NCBI GenBank assembly: GCA_964540165.1
Contig: CAZILU010000050.1
Span: 1-19,774 of the forward strand
Direction: 5' to 3'
Origin: Mariniphaga sp964540165
GTDB taxonomy: Bacteria > Bacteroidota > Bacteroidia > Bacteroidales > Prolixibacteraceae
Length of the DNA: 19,774 nt
The notes below the pieces were generated by a model. It did no database searches, was not told the DNA's origin, and saw only the letters and a list, made by a program, of their open reading frames with translations. How positions within the stretch are numbered: position 1 is the stretch's first letter; each line of letters starts with the position of its first letter. Of this stretch, positions 7,501-14,230 are shown one piece after another. Position numbers and translations under genes: made by a program.

Positions 7501-8355
7501 ACCGATAAACAGAAGAACGATATGATCTTCCGGGTTATCAACAACTATATCATGAAACATAAGGAAGCTGAAGCCTTTGCCCGGCGTGAACGCTACAATG
7601 TAACCATTGGTGATGAGTTGCCTGCCGGGATCATTCAGTTGGCCAAAATTTTTATAGCGAAGAAGCGCAAGTTGCAGATCGGTGATAAGATGGCTGGTCG
7701 TCACGGGAATAAGGGTATTGTTTCGCGGGTTGTTCGCGACGAAGATATGCCGTTCCTTGGCGATGGCACTCCGGTTGATATTGTACTTAACCCGTTGGGT
7801 GTGCCCTCCCGAATGAACCTGGGACAGATTTATGAGACGGTTCTTGGGTGGGCCGGAAAGCAGCTGGGGGTTAAATTTGCAACACCGATTTTTGACGGAG
7901 CCTCACTTCAGCAGATCAATGATTATACGGGTAAAGCCGGATTGCCAAGCTACGGGAAAACGGTTCTTTACGACGGAGAAACAGGAGAGCCTTTCGATCA
8001 GCAGGCGACCGTGGGCGTTATCTATATGATGAAGCTGGGACATATGGTTGAAGATAAGATGCATGCCCGATCTATCGGACCATACTCACTCATTACCCAG
8101 CAACCACTTGGCGGTAAAGCTCAGTTTGGTGGTCAGCGGTTTGGGGAGATGGAGGTTTGGGCACTTGAGGCTTTTGGTGCTTCTCATATCCTGCAGGAGG
8201 TGTTGACCGTCAAATCGGACGATGTCATGGGAAGGGCAAAAGCGTACGAGTCGATCGTTAAAGGTGAGCCGATGCCACAACCCGGTATTCCCGAATCTCT
8301 GAACGTGCTGTTGCACGAACTGCGGGGCCTTGGCCTGAGTATTCGTATGGAATAG
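4543..8355 (+). CDS. rpoB: DNA-directed RNA polymerase subunit beta
   Basis: RpoB is the beta subunit of core RNA polymerase. The ATG at 4543 is chosen over the TTG one codon upstream, giving 1270 residues, shorter than the E. coli protein and normal for Bacteroidota. The rifampicin pocket is of sensitive type: Q474, D477, H487 and S492 occupy the positions of E. coli Q513, D516, H526 and S531, in LSQFMDQTNPLAEMTHKRR and the following SALGPGG. Active-site elements are present: YNYEDAI at 777-783 (E780, D781) and GDKMAGRHGNKG at 1047-1058 (K1049, K1057). It is preceded by the attenuator and followed by rpoC after 53 nt. Confidence 0.98.
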   Translation: MSVKTKIERINFSSTQTRFDYPDFLEVQIKSFREFFQLNSTPDQRKNEGLYRVFQENFPITDTRNNFVLEFIDYQVDPPRYSIHECIERGLTFSVPVKAKLKLYCTDPEHEDFDTVVQDVYLGTVPYMTEKGTFIINGAERVIVSQLHRSPGVFFGQSMHANGTKLYSARIIPFKGSWIEFATDINSVMFAYIDRKKKLPVTTLLRAIGYEGDKDILEIFDLADEVKVSKTGLKKVIGRKLAARVLKSWVEDFVDEDTGEVVSIERNEIIIDREIVLEEEHIDEIVDSGVKTILVHKDDQKQQDFAIIYNTLQKDPCNSEKEAVLHIYRQLRNAEPPDEATARDVIDKLFFSDKRYDLGEVGRYRINRKLGLEVGSEIRVLTKEDIIEIIRYLIKLVNSKTDVDDIDHLSNRRVRTVGEQMFNQFGVGLARMARTIRERMNVRDNEVFTPIDLINSKTLSSVINSFFGTNALSQFMDQTNPLAEMTHKRRMSALGPGGLSRERAGFEVRDVHFTHYGRLCPIETPEGPNIGLISSLCVFAKITDLGFIATPYRKVTDGRVDLSDEGSVYLTAEEEEGRVIAQANAPIDADGHFINQKVKSRLDGDYPLVDKEEVNLMDVGPNQIASVAASLISFLEHDDANRALMGSNMMRQAVPLLRPEAPIVGTGLEGRAAADSRILIQADGDGVVEYVDANQIIVRYDATDDDRYVSFDPEVVTYDLPKYNKTNQGTTVDLKPIVVKGERIEKGQILTQGYGTENGELALGRNLMVAFMPWQGYNYEDAIVISERIVREDVFTSVHVDEYSLEVRDTKRGTEEFTSDIPNVSEDATKNLDENGLIRIGADVKPGDILIGKITPKGESDPSPEEKLLRAIFGDKAGDVKDASLKASPSLSGVVIDKKLFSRVTKEKKGKTATKTLLDQIDENFDREIAALRSRLEDKLFNLVTGKTSQGVKDYYGTEVIPKGVKFTLKQLQEVDYLTINPSKWTTDKQKNDMIFRVINNYIMKHKEAEAFARRERYNVTIGDELPAGIIQLAKIFIAKKRKLQIGDKMAGRHGNKGIVSRVVRDEDMPFLGDGTPVDIVLNPLGVPSRMNLGQIYETVLGWAGKQLGVKFATPIFDGASLQQINDYTGKAGLPSYGKTVLYDGETGEPFDQQATVGVIYMMKLGHMVEDKMHARSIGPYSLITQQPLGGKAQFGGQRFGEMEVWALEAFGASHILQEVLTVKSDDVMGRAKAYESIVKGEPMPQPGIPESLNVLLHELRGLGLSIRME

Positions 8356-8408
8356 TCGCTTGTTTTACTGGATTTTGGTTCTGTTAACATGATTTTTAAC
8401 TAAGTATT

Positions 8409-11400
8409 ATGGCATTCAGAAAAGATAATAAAGCAAAAGGGGGGTTCTCAAAAATCTCAATCAGTCTCTCCTCTCCCGAAGAGATTCTGGAAAGATCGTT
8501 TGGTGAAGTTTTGAAACCTGAAACAATAAATTACAGGACATATAAACCGGAACGGGACGGCTTGTTTTGCGAGCGGATTTTTGGACCGGTGAAAGATTAC
8601 GAATGCCATTGCGGTAAGTACAAACGCATTCGTTATAAGGGGATTGTTTGCGACCGCTGTGGAGTTGAAGTAACGGAGAAGAAGGTTCGTCGTGAACGGA
8701 TGGGGCATATTGCATTGGTGGTTCCCGTAGCGCACATCTGGTATTTTCGGTCACTACCGAATAAAATCGGATACCTGCTGGGATTACCTACGAAAAAGCT
8801 GGATTCGATCATCTATTACGAACGATACGTGGTCGTTAATCCCGGGGTCAAGGCCGTTGATGGTGTTAAAGAGCTCGATTTTCTTACCGAAGAGGAGTAC
8901 TTAGACATTGTTGACACCCTGCCCAAGGAGAATCAGTTTTTAGATGATGAAGATCCGAATAAGTTTGTGGCAAAAATGGGTGCCGATGCCCTTTTCGAAA
9001 TATTGAGAAGGCTTGATTTGGATGATCTCTCCTTTAATCTGAGGCACAAGGCAAACACAGAAACTTCCCAGCAGCGCAAGAATGAAGCGTTGAAGAGGTT
9101 GCAGGTGGTCGAAGCATTCCGTGCCAGTAAAAACCTGAATCGTCCCGAATGGATGATTGTAAAGGTGGTGCCGGTAATTCCTCCCGATTTACGGCCGTTG
9201 GTGCCGTTGGATGGCGGGCGGTTTGCCACATCCGATCTGAACGATCTCTACCGCAGGGTTATCATTCGTAACAATCGGTTGAAACGGCTGATCGAGATCA
9301 AGGCGCCCGAGGTAATCCTTCGCAACGAAAAACGTATGCTTCAGGAGGCTGTTGACTCACTGTTCGATAACTCCAGAAAGTCAAATGCCGTCAAAACGGA
9401 AAACAACAGGGCATTGAAATCCTTGTCCGACAGCCTTAAGGGCAAGCAGGGAAGGTTCCGTCAGAACCTCCTGGGAAAGAGGGTTGACTATTCAGCCCGT
9501 TCGGTCATTGTTGTTGGCCCTAAATTAAAATTGCATGAATGCGGCCTTCCGAAAGAGATGGCTGCCGAAATTTATAAACCTTTCATTATCCGGAAGTTGA
9601 TTGAGCGGGGGATTGTAAAAACCGTGAAGTCGGCCAAGAAAATTGTCGACAGGAAAGACCCGGTGGTATGGGAGATCCTGGAGAACGTGATGAAAGGACA
9701 TCCGGTGATGCTCAACCGGGCACCTACCCTGCACCGGCTATCGATTCAGGCTTTTCAGCCGGTGATGATTGAAGGTAAGGCAATTCAGCTGCATCCGCTG
9801 GTATGTACCGGGTTCAATGCCGACTTCGACGGTGACCAAATGGCGGTGCATCTTCCATTGGGGAATGCAGCCATTTTAGAGGCGCAGTTGCTGATGCTCT
9901 CTTCCCACAACCTTCTCAATCCGGCCAATGGTGCTCCGATCCATGTTCCTTCTCAGGATATGGTTTTAGGATTGTACTATATGACAAAAGCGCGGGAGGG
10001 ATCCAAAGGGGAAGGAATGACCTTCTACTCGCCGGAAGAGGTGATGATCGCCTACGACGAAAAGGTGCTGGGCCTGCACTCGATTATTAAGGTCAAAGTA
10101 GAAGATGTTGATGAAAATGGTAAATTTTTCAGGCACATCATTGAAACGACCGTTGGCCGCGTACTTTTTAATGAATATGTGCCTCGTCAGGTTGGGTATA
10201 TCAATCAATTGCTGACAAAAAAATCGCTTCGTTCCATCATCTCCGATGTATTCAAGCGATGTGGAAACACCGAAACGGTAGTTTTCCTCGATGCCATCAA
10301 GGATCTTGGTTATTATATGGCATACCGGGGTGGATTATCATTCAATATTGACGATGTGATGATTCCTGCCGATAAGCAGGAGATCGTAAATAATGGCTAC
10401 GAAGAGGTCGAAGAGGTAATTGCCAATTACAATATGGGTTTTATTACCAACAACGAACGCTACAACCAGGTTATTGATATCTGGACACATGCCAACTCAA
10501 AACTGACGCATTCGGTGATGAAGACGATTAGCTCCCATAAACAGGGATTTAACTCGATCTATATGATGTTAGACTCCGGAGCCAGGGGATCTAAAGAGCA
10601 GATCCGCCAGTTGTGTGGGATGAGGGGATTGATGGCTAAGCCTCAGAAGTCGGGAGCCACCGGGTCTCAGATTATTGAAAACCCTATTCTGGCAAACTTC
10701 AAAGAGGGTTTGTCGGTACTGGAATATTTTATCTCAACACACGGTGCACGTAAAGGGTTGGCCGATACTGCACTTAAAACGGCCGATGCCGGGTATCTGA
10801 CCCGTCGTTTGGTTGACGTTTCACAGGATGTGATTATCTCAGAAGAGGATTGTGGTACCTTGCGTGGTATCGTGGCTACCGCAATCAAGAATAACGAAGA
10901 GGTGGTTGCATCTCTCTATGAGCGAATTATTGGCCGGACGTCAGTGCACGATATTTACAATCCGTTGAACGGAGAGTTGGTCGTGAAGTCGGGCGATGAG
11001 ATTACAGAAGAGATTGCTCAAAAAATTGAAGACTCTCCGCTCGAAAGCATAGAGATTCGGTCGGTACTTACCTGCGAGTCGAAGGTGGGTGTTTGCACCA
11101 AATGTTACGGAAGAAACCTGGCTACCGGTAAAATGGTTCAGAAAGGCGAGGCCGTTGGTGTTATTGCTGCCCAGTCGATTGGTGAGCCCGGAACACAGCT
11201 TACCCTTCGTACATTCCACGTGGGTGGTATTGCCGGGAATATCTCCGCTCAGTCGACCGTTGAAGCCCGTTACGATGGGTATATTGAAATTGAGGAACTT
11301 CGTTCGGTCGAGTTCAAAGCCGAAAATGACCATCCGGTGGATATCGTTGTCAGCCGGCTTGCCGAGTTGAAGATCATTGATAAAAACACAAAAATTCCTT

Positions 11401-12671
11401 TGTCAACGCACTCTATTCCTTATGGTTCAAGGCTTTATGTCAAAAATGGCCAGGAGATCAGAAAGGGAACGATGATTTGTGAATGGGACCCGTTTAACGG
11501 TGTAATCATAACCGAGTTTGATGGTAAGATTGAGTTTGAAAATTTGATTGAAGGGATTACCTACCGCGAAGAGTCGGATGAACAGACCGGCTTTAGTGAA
11601 AAAGTAATTATTGAAACCAGGGATAAGACCAAGAATCCTACCCTGAAGATCATGGAAAAAAGCGGAGAGATGATCCGCTCGTATAACCTGCCTGTTGGCG
11701 GGCATATATCGGTATCTCAGGGACAAGCGGTTAAGGCAGGTATGGTTCTGGTGAAAATTCCCAGGGCAGCAGGTAAGGCTGGTGATATCACCGGTGGTTT
11801 ACCGCGTGTTACCGAGCTGTTTGAGGCACGAAATCCTTCCAATCCGGCTGTTGTTTCAGAGATCGATGGAGAGGTCTCTTTAGGGAAGATTAAGCGGGGT
11901 AACCGTGAGATCGTAATTACCTCAAAAACCGGTGAGGTGAAGAAGTATCTGGTACCGCTGTCGAAACAGATTCTGGTGCAGGAGAACGACTACATTCGTG
12001 CCGGCACGTCACTTTCCGACGGAGCCATTACCCCGGCCGATATTTTGGCCATTAAAGGACCTACAGCCGTTCAGGAGTATATTCTTAACGAAGTACAGGA
12101 TGTTTACCGGATGCAGGGTGTAAAGATCAACGATAAGCACTACGAGGTGATCATTCGCCAGATGATGCGTAAAGTGGAAATTGAAGATCCGGGTGATACC
12201 CGTTTCCTTGAAAAACAGATCGTTGACAAGAATGAATTCCTTTCCGAAAACGATTGGATCTGGAATAAGAAGGTTGTAACCGATCCGGGTGATGCCGAAG
12301 GTTTGAAAGCCGGGCAGATCATATCTGCACGACGATTGAGGGATGAAAATTCACAGCTTAGACGGAAAGATAAGAAGCTGGTGGATGCCAGAGATGCTAT
12401 TTCAGCCACTTCCAGCCAGATTCTTCAGGGAATTACCCGGGCGGCTCTTCAAACCCGGAGTTGGTTGTCGGCAGCTTCATTTCAGGAAACGACCAAGGTG
12501 CTCAATGAAGCAGCCATTAACGGTAAGGTCGATTTCTTAGATGGATTAAAAGAGAATGTGATCTGTGGACATCTGATTCCTGCAGGAACCGGATTGAAGG
12601 AGTATAAAAATTTAATTGTTGGTTCAAAAGAGGAGTACGACCGTTTGATCGACATGAAGAAAAACAGTTAA
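8409..12671 (+). CDS. rpoC: DNA-directed RNA polymerase subunit beta'
   Basis: RpoC is the catalytic beta' subunit. The 1420-residue product has all the key sites. The N-terminal zinc ribbon has Cys66, Cys68, Cys81 and Cys84. NADFDGDQ at 470-477 supplies the Mg-binding Asp472, Asp474 and Asp476. The second zinc site has Cys815, Cys889, Cys896 and Cys899. The trigger loop segment LTLRTFHVGGIAGN contains His937. No large lineage insert or truncation is evident. The 53-nt gap after rpoB has no clear hairpin, so the two are presumably translated from one message in equal amounts. A small DUF3467 gene starts 10 nt downstream. Confidence 0.98.
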   Translation: MAFRKDNKAKGGFSKISISLSSPEEILERSFGEVLKPETINYRTYKPERDGLFCERIFGPVKDYECHCGKYKRIRYKGIVCDRCGVEVTEKKVRRERMGHIALVVPVAHIWYFRSLPNKIGYLLGLPTKKLDSIIYYERYVVVNPGVKAVDGVKELDFLTEEEYLDIVDTLPKENQFLDDEDPNKFVAKMGADALFEILRRLDLDDLSFNLRHKANTETSQQRKNEALKRLQVVEAFRASKNLNRPEWMIVKVVPVIPPDLRPLVPLDGGRFATSDLNDLYRRVIIRNNRLKRLIEIKAPEVILRNEKRMLQEAVDSLFDNSRKSNAVKTENNRALKSLSDSLKGKQGRFRQNLLGKRVDYSARSVIVVGPKLKLHECGLPKEMAAEIYKPFIIRKLIERGIVKTVKSAKKIVDRKDPVVWEILENVMKGHPVMLNRAPTLHRLSIQAFQPVMIEGKAIQLHPLVCTGFNADFDGDQMAVHLPLGNAAILEAQLLMLSSHNLLNPANGAPIHVPSQDMVLGLYYMTKAREGSKGEGMTFYSPEEVMIAYDEKVLGLHSIIKVKVEDVDENGKFFRHIIETTVGRVLFNEYVPRQVGYINQLLTKKSLRSIISDVFKRCGNTETVVFLDAIKDLGYYMAYRGGLSFNIDDVMIPADKQEIVNNGYEEVEEVIANYNMGFITNNERYNQVIDIWTHANSKLTHSVMKTISSHKQGFNSIYMMLDSGARGSKEQIRQLCGMRGLMAKPQKSGATGSQIIENPILANFKEGLSVLEYFISTHGARKGLADTALKTADAGYLTRRLVDVSQDVIISEEDCGTLRGIVATAIKNNEEVVASLYERIIGRTSVHDIYNPLNGELVVKSGDEITEEIAQKIEDSPLESIEIRSVLTCESKVGVCTKCYGRNLATGKMVQKGEAVGVIAAQSIGEPGTQLTLRTFHVGGIAGNISAQSTVEARYDGYIEIEELRSVEFKAENDHPVDIVVSRLAELKIIDKNTKIPLSTHSIPYGSRLYVKNGQEIRKGTMICEWDPFNGVIITEFDGKIEFENLIEGITYREESDEQTGFSEKVIIETRDKTKNPTLKIMEKSGEMIRSYNLPVGGHISVSQGQAVKAGMVLVKIPRAAGKAGDITGGLPRVTELFEARNPSNPAVVSEIDGEVSLGKIKRGNREIVITSKTGEVKKYLVPLSKQILVQENDYIRAGTSLSDGAITPADILAIKGPTAVQEYILNEVQDVYRMQGVKINDKHYEVIIRQMMRKVEIEDPGDTRFLEKQIVDKNEFLSENDWIWNKKVVTDPGDAEGLKAGQIISARRLRDENSQLRRKDKKLVDARDAISATSSQILQGITRAALQTRSWLSAASFQETTKVLNEAAINGKVDFLDGLKENVICGHLIPAGTGLKEYKNLIVGSKEEYDRLIDMKKNS

Positions 12672-12681
12672 GAAGCTGATT

Positions 12682-13008
12682 ATGGATGAAAAGAAACCAA
12701 AACAACAACCTTTGAACATTGAGTTGAGTGAGGAGATGGCGCAGGGTGTCTATTCGAATCTTGCCGTTATTACCCACTCCAGTTCAGAATTTGTGGTTGA
12801 TTTTGTGCGAATTATGCCCGGAGTTCCCAAGGCAAATGTGAAGTCGAGGGTAATCTTGACCCCGGAGCATGCAAAACGGCTGTTACTCGCTTTACAGGAT
12901 AATATATCCAAATATGAAGCAACGTATGGGCCTGTCAAGATGCACCAGTCGGGTAATGGCCATTCGATTCCACCGATGGGATTTGGGGGGCCGACGGCTC
13001 AGGCATAA
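12682..13008 (+). CDS. DUF3467 domain protein, downstream of rpoC
   Basis: This 108-residue soluble protein has no signal peptide. I recognise it as DUF3467 from segments such as YSNLAVITHSSSEFVVDF (about 24-41), the following FVRIMPG, and ILTPEHAKRLLLALQDNI (about 57-74). The last 25 residues are rich in Gly, Pro and His and look disordered. The gene starts 10 nt after rpoC and is followed at once by the operon terminator, so it is the last gene of the rpoBC transcript. Its function is unknown. Linkage to rpoC in Bacteroidota suggests a link with transcription, which is inference only. Confidence 0.85.
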   Translation: MDEKKPKQQPLNIELSEEMAQGVYSNLAVITHSSSEFVVDFVRIMPGVPKANVKSRVILTPEHAKRLLLALQDNISKYEATYGPVKMHQSGNGHSIPPMGFGGPTAQA

Positions 13009-13031
13009 ACCGTAAAATATTTGAATAACAC

Positions 13032-13058
13032 AAAAGGGGATCTGACAGGTCCCCTTTT
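13032..13058. terminator. Bidirectional terminator between the rpoBC operon and cysK
   Basis: AAAAGGGGA (13032-13040) pairs perfectly with TCCCCTTTT (13050-13058), with further inner pairing of the 9-nt loop. The T-run lies at the 3' side on the + strand and the A-run gives the same pattern on the - strand. It is therefore suited to end both the rpoC/DUF3467 transcript, 23 nt past its stop, and the converging cysK transcript, 43 nt past its stop. Confidence 0.85.
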
Positions 13059-13101
13059 ATGTTATATGGTATTGTCCTTGATTTTGTGCCCATGGTGGGG
13101 A

Positions 13102-14013
13102 TTAAAAGAGATCTTCGATCGACAGATAGCGCTCTCCATGGTCATAAACGAACGTTAGTATGCGTGATCCATCAGGAATCTCATTAATTTTTTTTGCAAC
13201 GGCTGCCAGGGACGCTCCCGATGAGATCCCCACAAACAGCCCTTCCTGTTTCGCTGCTTTTCGGGTATATTCATAGGCTTCATCGGTCGTGACGGTAATA
13301 GTCCCGTCGAGGATCTCCCGATTCAGATTGTCGGGAAGGAATCCGGCTCCAATCCCCTGAATCCGGTGGGCTCCGGGTTCTCCGCCACTGATAACCGGAC
13401 TTTCGGCAGGTTCTACAGCAAAGACTTTCATTTTTGGGAACTCTTTTTTTAACGTTTCTGCCACCCCGCTGATATGTCCGCCGGTACCTACACCGGTTAT
13501 CAGATAATCAATCCCCTCCGGGAAGTCATTAATGATTTCGCTGGCTGTATGTATTCGGTGAGCATCGACATTGGCGGGATTTGAAAACTGAAAAGGGATC
13601 CACGAACCGGGGATCTCCTGTGCTAACGCCTCTGCTTTGGCGATTGATCCTTTCATACCGTTCTCCCTTGGGGTAAGAACCAGCTCAGCTCCCAGTGCCT
13701 GTAACACTTTGCGGCGTTCCAACGACATAGACTCTGGCATCGTAAGTATGATCCGGTATCCTTTGACTGCCGCAACCATGGCCAGCCCGATCCCCGTATT
13801 GCCTGAGGTGGGTTCAATAATCACCGAACCAGATCTGATCCGTCCCTCCTTTTCTGCCTGCTCTACCATCGATAGGGCGATACGGTCTTTGATGCTTCCG
13901 CCGGGATTGCTCTTTTCAATTTTTGCCCAAACTTCTACCCGATTGGTGAAGAGCCGGTTAATTCTAACGTGCGGCGTATTCCCAATGGTCTCTAAAATGT
14001 TTTTTGCCTTCAT
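13102..14013 (-). CDS. cysK: Cysteine synthase (O-acetylserine sulfhydrylase)
   Basis: The product is a fold-type II PLP enzyme that joins sulfide to O-acetylserine to give cysteine. Its 303 residues show the family signatures in order. IGNTP is at 10-14. NPGGSIKDR carries the PLP Schiff-base Lys42. EPTSGNTG is at 67-74 with the substrate loop. GVGTGG at 174-179 is the phosphate-binding loop. GISSGAS holds Ser264, which contacts the PLP ring nitrogen. TPHVRI replaces the more common TPLVRL near the N-terminus. A cystathionine beta-synthase-like role cannot be fully excluded by eye, but length and motifs fit CysK. It stands alone on the - strand with its own leader, which carries a Cys-codon ORF and a terminator, pointing to cysteine-responsive attenuation. 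Confidence 0.93.
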   Translation of the reverse strand: MKAKNILETIGNTPHVRINRLFTNRVEVWAKIEKSNPGGSIKDRIALSMVEQAEKEGRIRSGSVIIEPTSGNTGIGLAMVAAVKGYRIILTMPESMSLERRKVLQALGAELVLTPRENGMKGSIAKAEALAQEIPGSWIPFQFSNPANVDAHRIHTASEIINDFPEGIDYLITGVGTGGHISGVAETLKKEFPKMKVFAVEPAESPVISGGEPGAHRIQGIGAGFLPDNLNREILDGTITVTTDEAYEYTRKAAKQEGLFVGISSGASLAAVAKKINEIPDGSRILTFVYDHGERYLSIEDLF

Positions 14014-14031
14014 AATTCTGATATTAATGTT

Positions 14032-14065
14032 AAAAAAAAAGCTTTTCCGGATTCCGGAAAAGCTT
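14032..14065 (-). terminator. Intrinsic terminator in the cysK leader (attenuator)
   Basis: On the - strand AAGCTTTTCCGG (14065 to 14054) and CCGGAAAAGCTT (14050 to 14039) form a perfect 12-bp stem with loop AAT. Seven T residues follow (14038 to 14032). The T-run ends 18 nt before the cysK start codon and lies 31 nt past the stop of the Cys-codon leader ORF. A terminator directly before the gene it should express is the mark of attenuation. An upstream segment CCGGGAAAG (14119 to 14111) can pair over 9 bp (one G-T wobble) with CTTTTCCGG (14062 to 14054), which would prevent terminator formation. Confidence 0.85.
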
Positions 14066-14096
14066 CATATACAGTTCTGATGATGATCTTCAGATG

Positions 14097-14168
14097 TTAT
14101 GAATACATGCCTTTCCCGGTTATATGCCTCCGGCAACAATCGATCATATGGCATGTCATTCTATTCAT
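14097..14168 (-). CDS. Cys-codon-containing leader peptide of cysK
   Basis: A short ORF of 23 codons begins with ATG at 14168 and stops with TAA at 14099-14097. Its centre reads IDCCRR, and a third Cys is at residue 6, so Cys residues are at 6, 11 and 12. The codons are TGC, TGT and TGC, the tandem pair being at 14138-14133. In-frame ATGs at Met4 (14159) and Met8 (14147) are alternative starts that keep the Cys-Cys pair. The first ATG lies only about 6 nt past a promoter-like TTACTTTG, so the mRNA may be leaderless. The ORF ends about 30 nt before a perfect terminator and the gene for cysteine synthase follows. By analogy with amino-acid attenuators, stalling at scarce Cys-tRNA would favour read-through into cysK. 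The peptide itself probably has no function. Confidence 0.72.
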   Translation of the reverse strand: MNRMTCHMIDCCRRHITGKGMYS

Positions 14169-14169
14169 A
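14098..14169 (-). promoter_or_regulatory. Folded cysK leader RNA with alternative pairings
   Basis: On the - strand ATTCATA with GGCATGT (14104-14098 and 14111-14105) pairs with TATGAAT (14169-14163) and ACATGCC (14156-14150), giving 14 pairs with a 6-nt bulge. Start and stop of the leader ORF are thus brought together. Inside, CCGG at 14133-14130, right after the Cys-Cys codons, can pair with CCGG at 14119-14116. These segments play the parts of segments 1 and 2 of a classical attenuator, while 3 and 4 form the terminator. A ligand-binding riboswitch is the alternative reading, but I recognise no known aptamer. Confidence 0.6.
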
Positions 14170-14174
14170 CGGCG

Positions 14175-14182
14175 CAAAGTAA
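14175..14182 (-). promoter_or_regulatory. Putative cysK promoter -7 element
   Basis: TTACTTTG on the - strand matches the Bacteroidota -7 consensus TAnnTTTG at five of six fixed positions. No clear TTG-type -33 element lies at the right distance; that region instead holds the AT-rich direct repeats. Start of transcription would fall at or very near the ATG of the leader ORF. Confidence 0.4.
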
Positions 14183-14192
14183 AGAAAAAAAA

Positions 14193-14230
14193 TAAAAATT
14201 AGCACTTAAAAATTAAAAATTAGCACTTAA
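14193..14230. repeat. Two direct 17-bp repeats with 21-bp period
   Basis: TAAAAATTAGCACTTAA occurs at 14193-14209 and again at 14214-14230. The 21-bp period is two helical turns. The distal copy covers the last codons and stop of the ABC permease gene and, with flanking bases, makes a 9-bp AT-only hairpin (14214-14222 with 14228-14236). The proximal copy sits where the -33 region of the cysK promoter should be. It may be a tandem operator, a weak terminator for the ABC genes, or a chance duplication. Confidence 0.5.

Noticed and set aside
8356..8408. Regulatory structure in the rpoB-rpoC gap
   Set aside because: Only the 6-bp palindrome GTTAAC was seen; there is no hairpin or T-run of note.
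13637..14080. 147-residue + strand open frame opposite cysK
   Set aside because: It is antisense to the conserved cysK coding sequence and runs on through its leader terminator. The residues look like a shadow translation with no recognisable domain.
14098..14169. GGCAAC on the + strand within a hairpin resembles part of a SAM-I riboswitch
   Set aside because: The AGAG and GGAGGGA parts of the SAM-I core are missing, and no gene lies downstream on the + strand. The - strand reading with ORF, terminator and cysK explains the region better.
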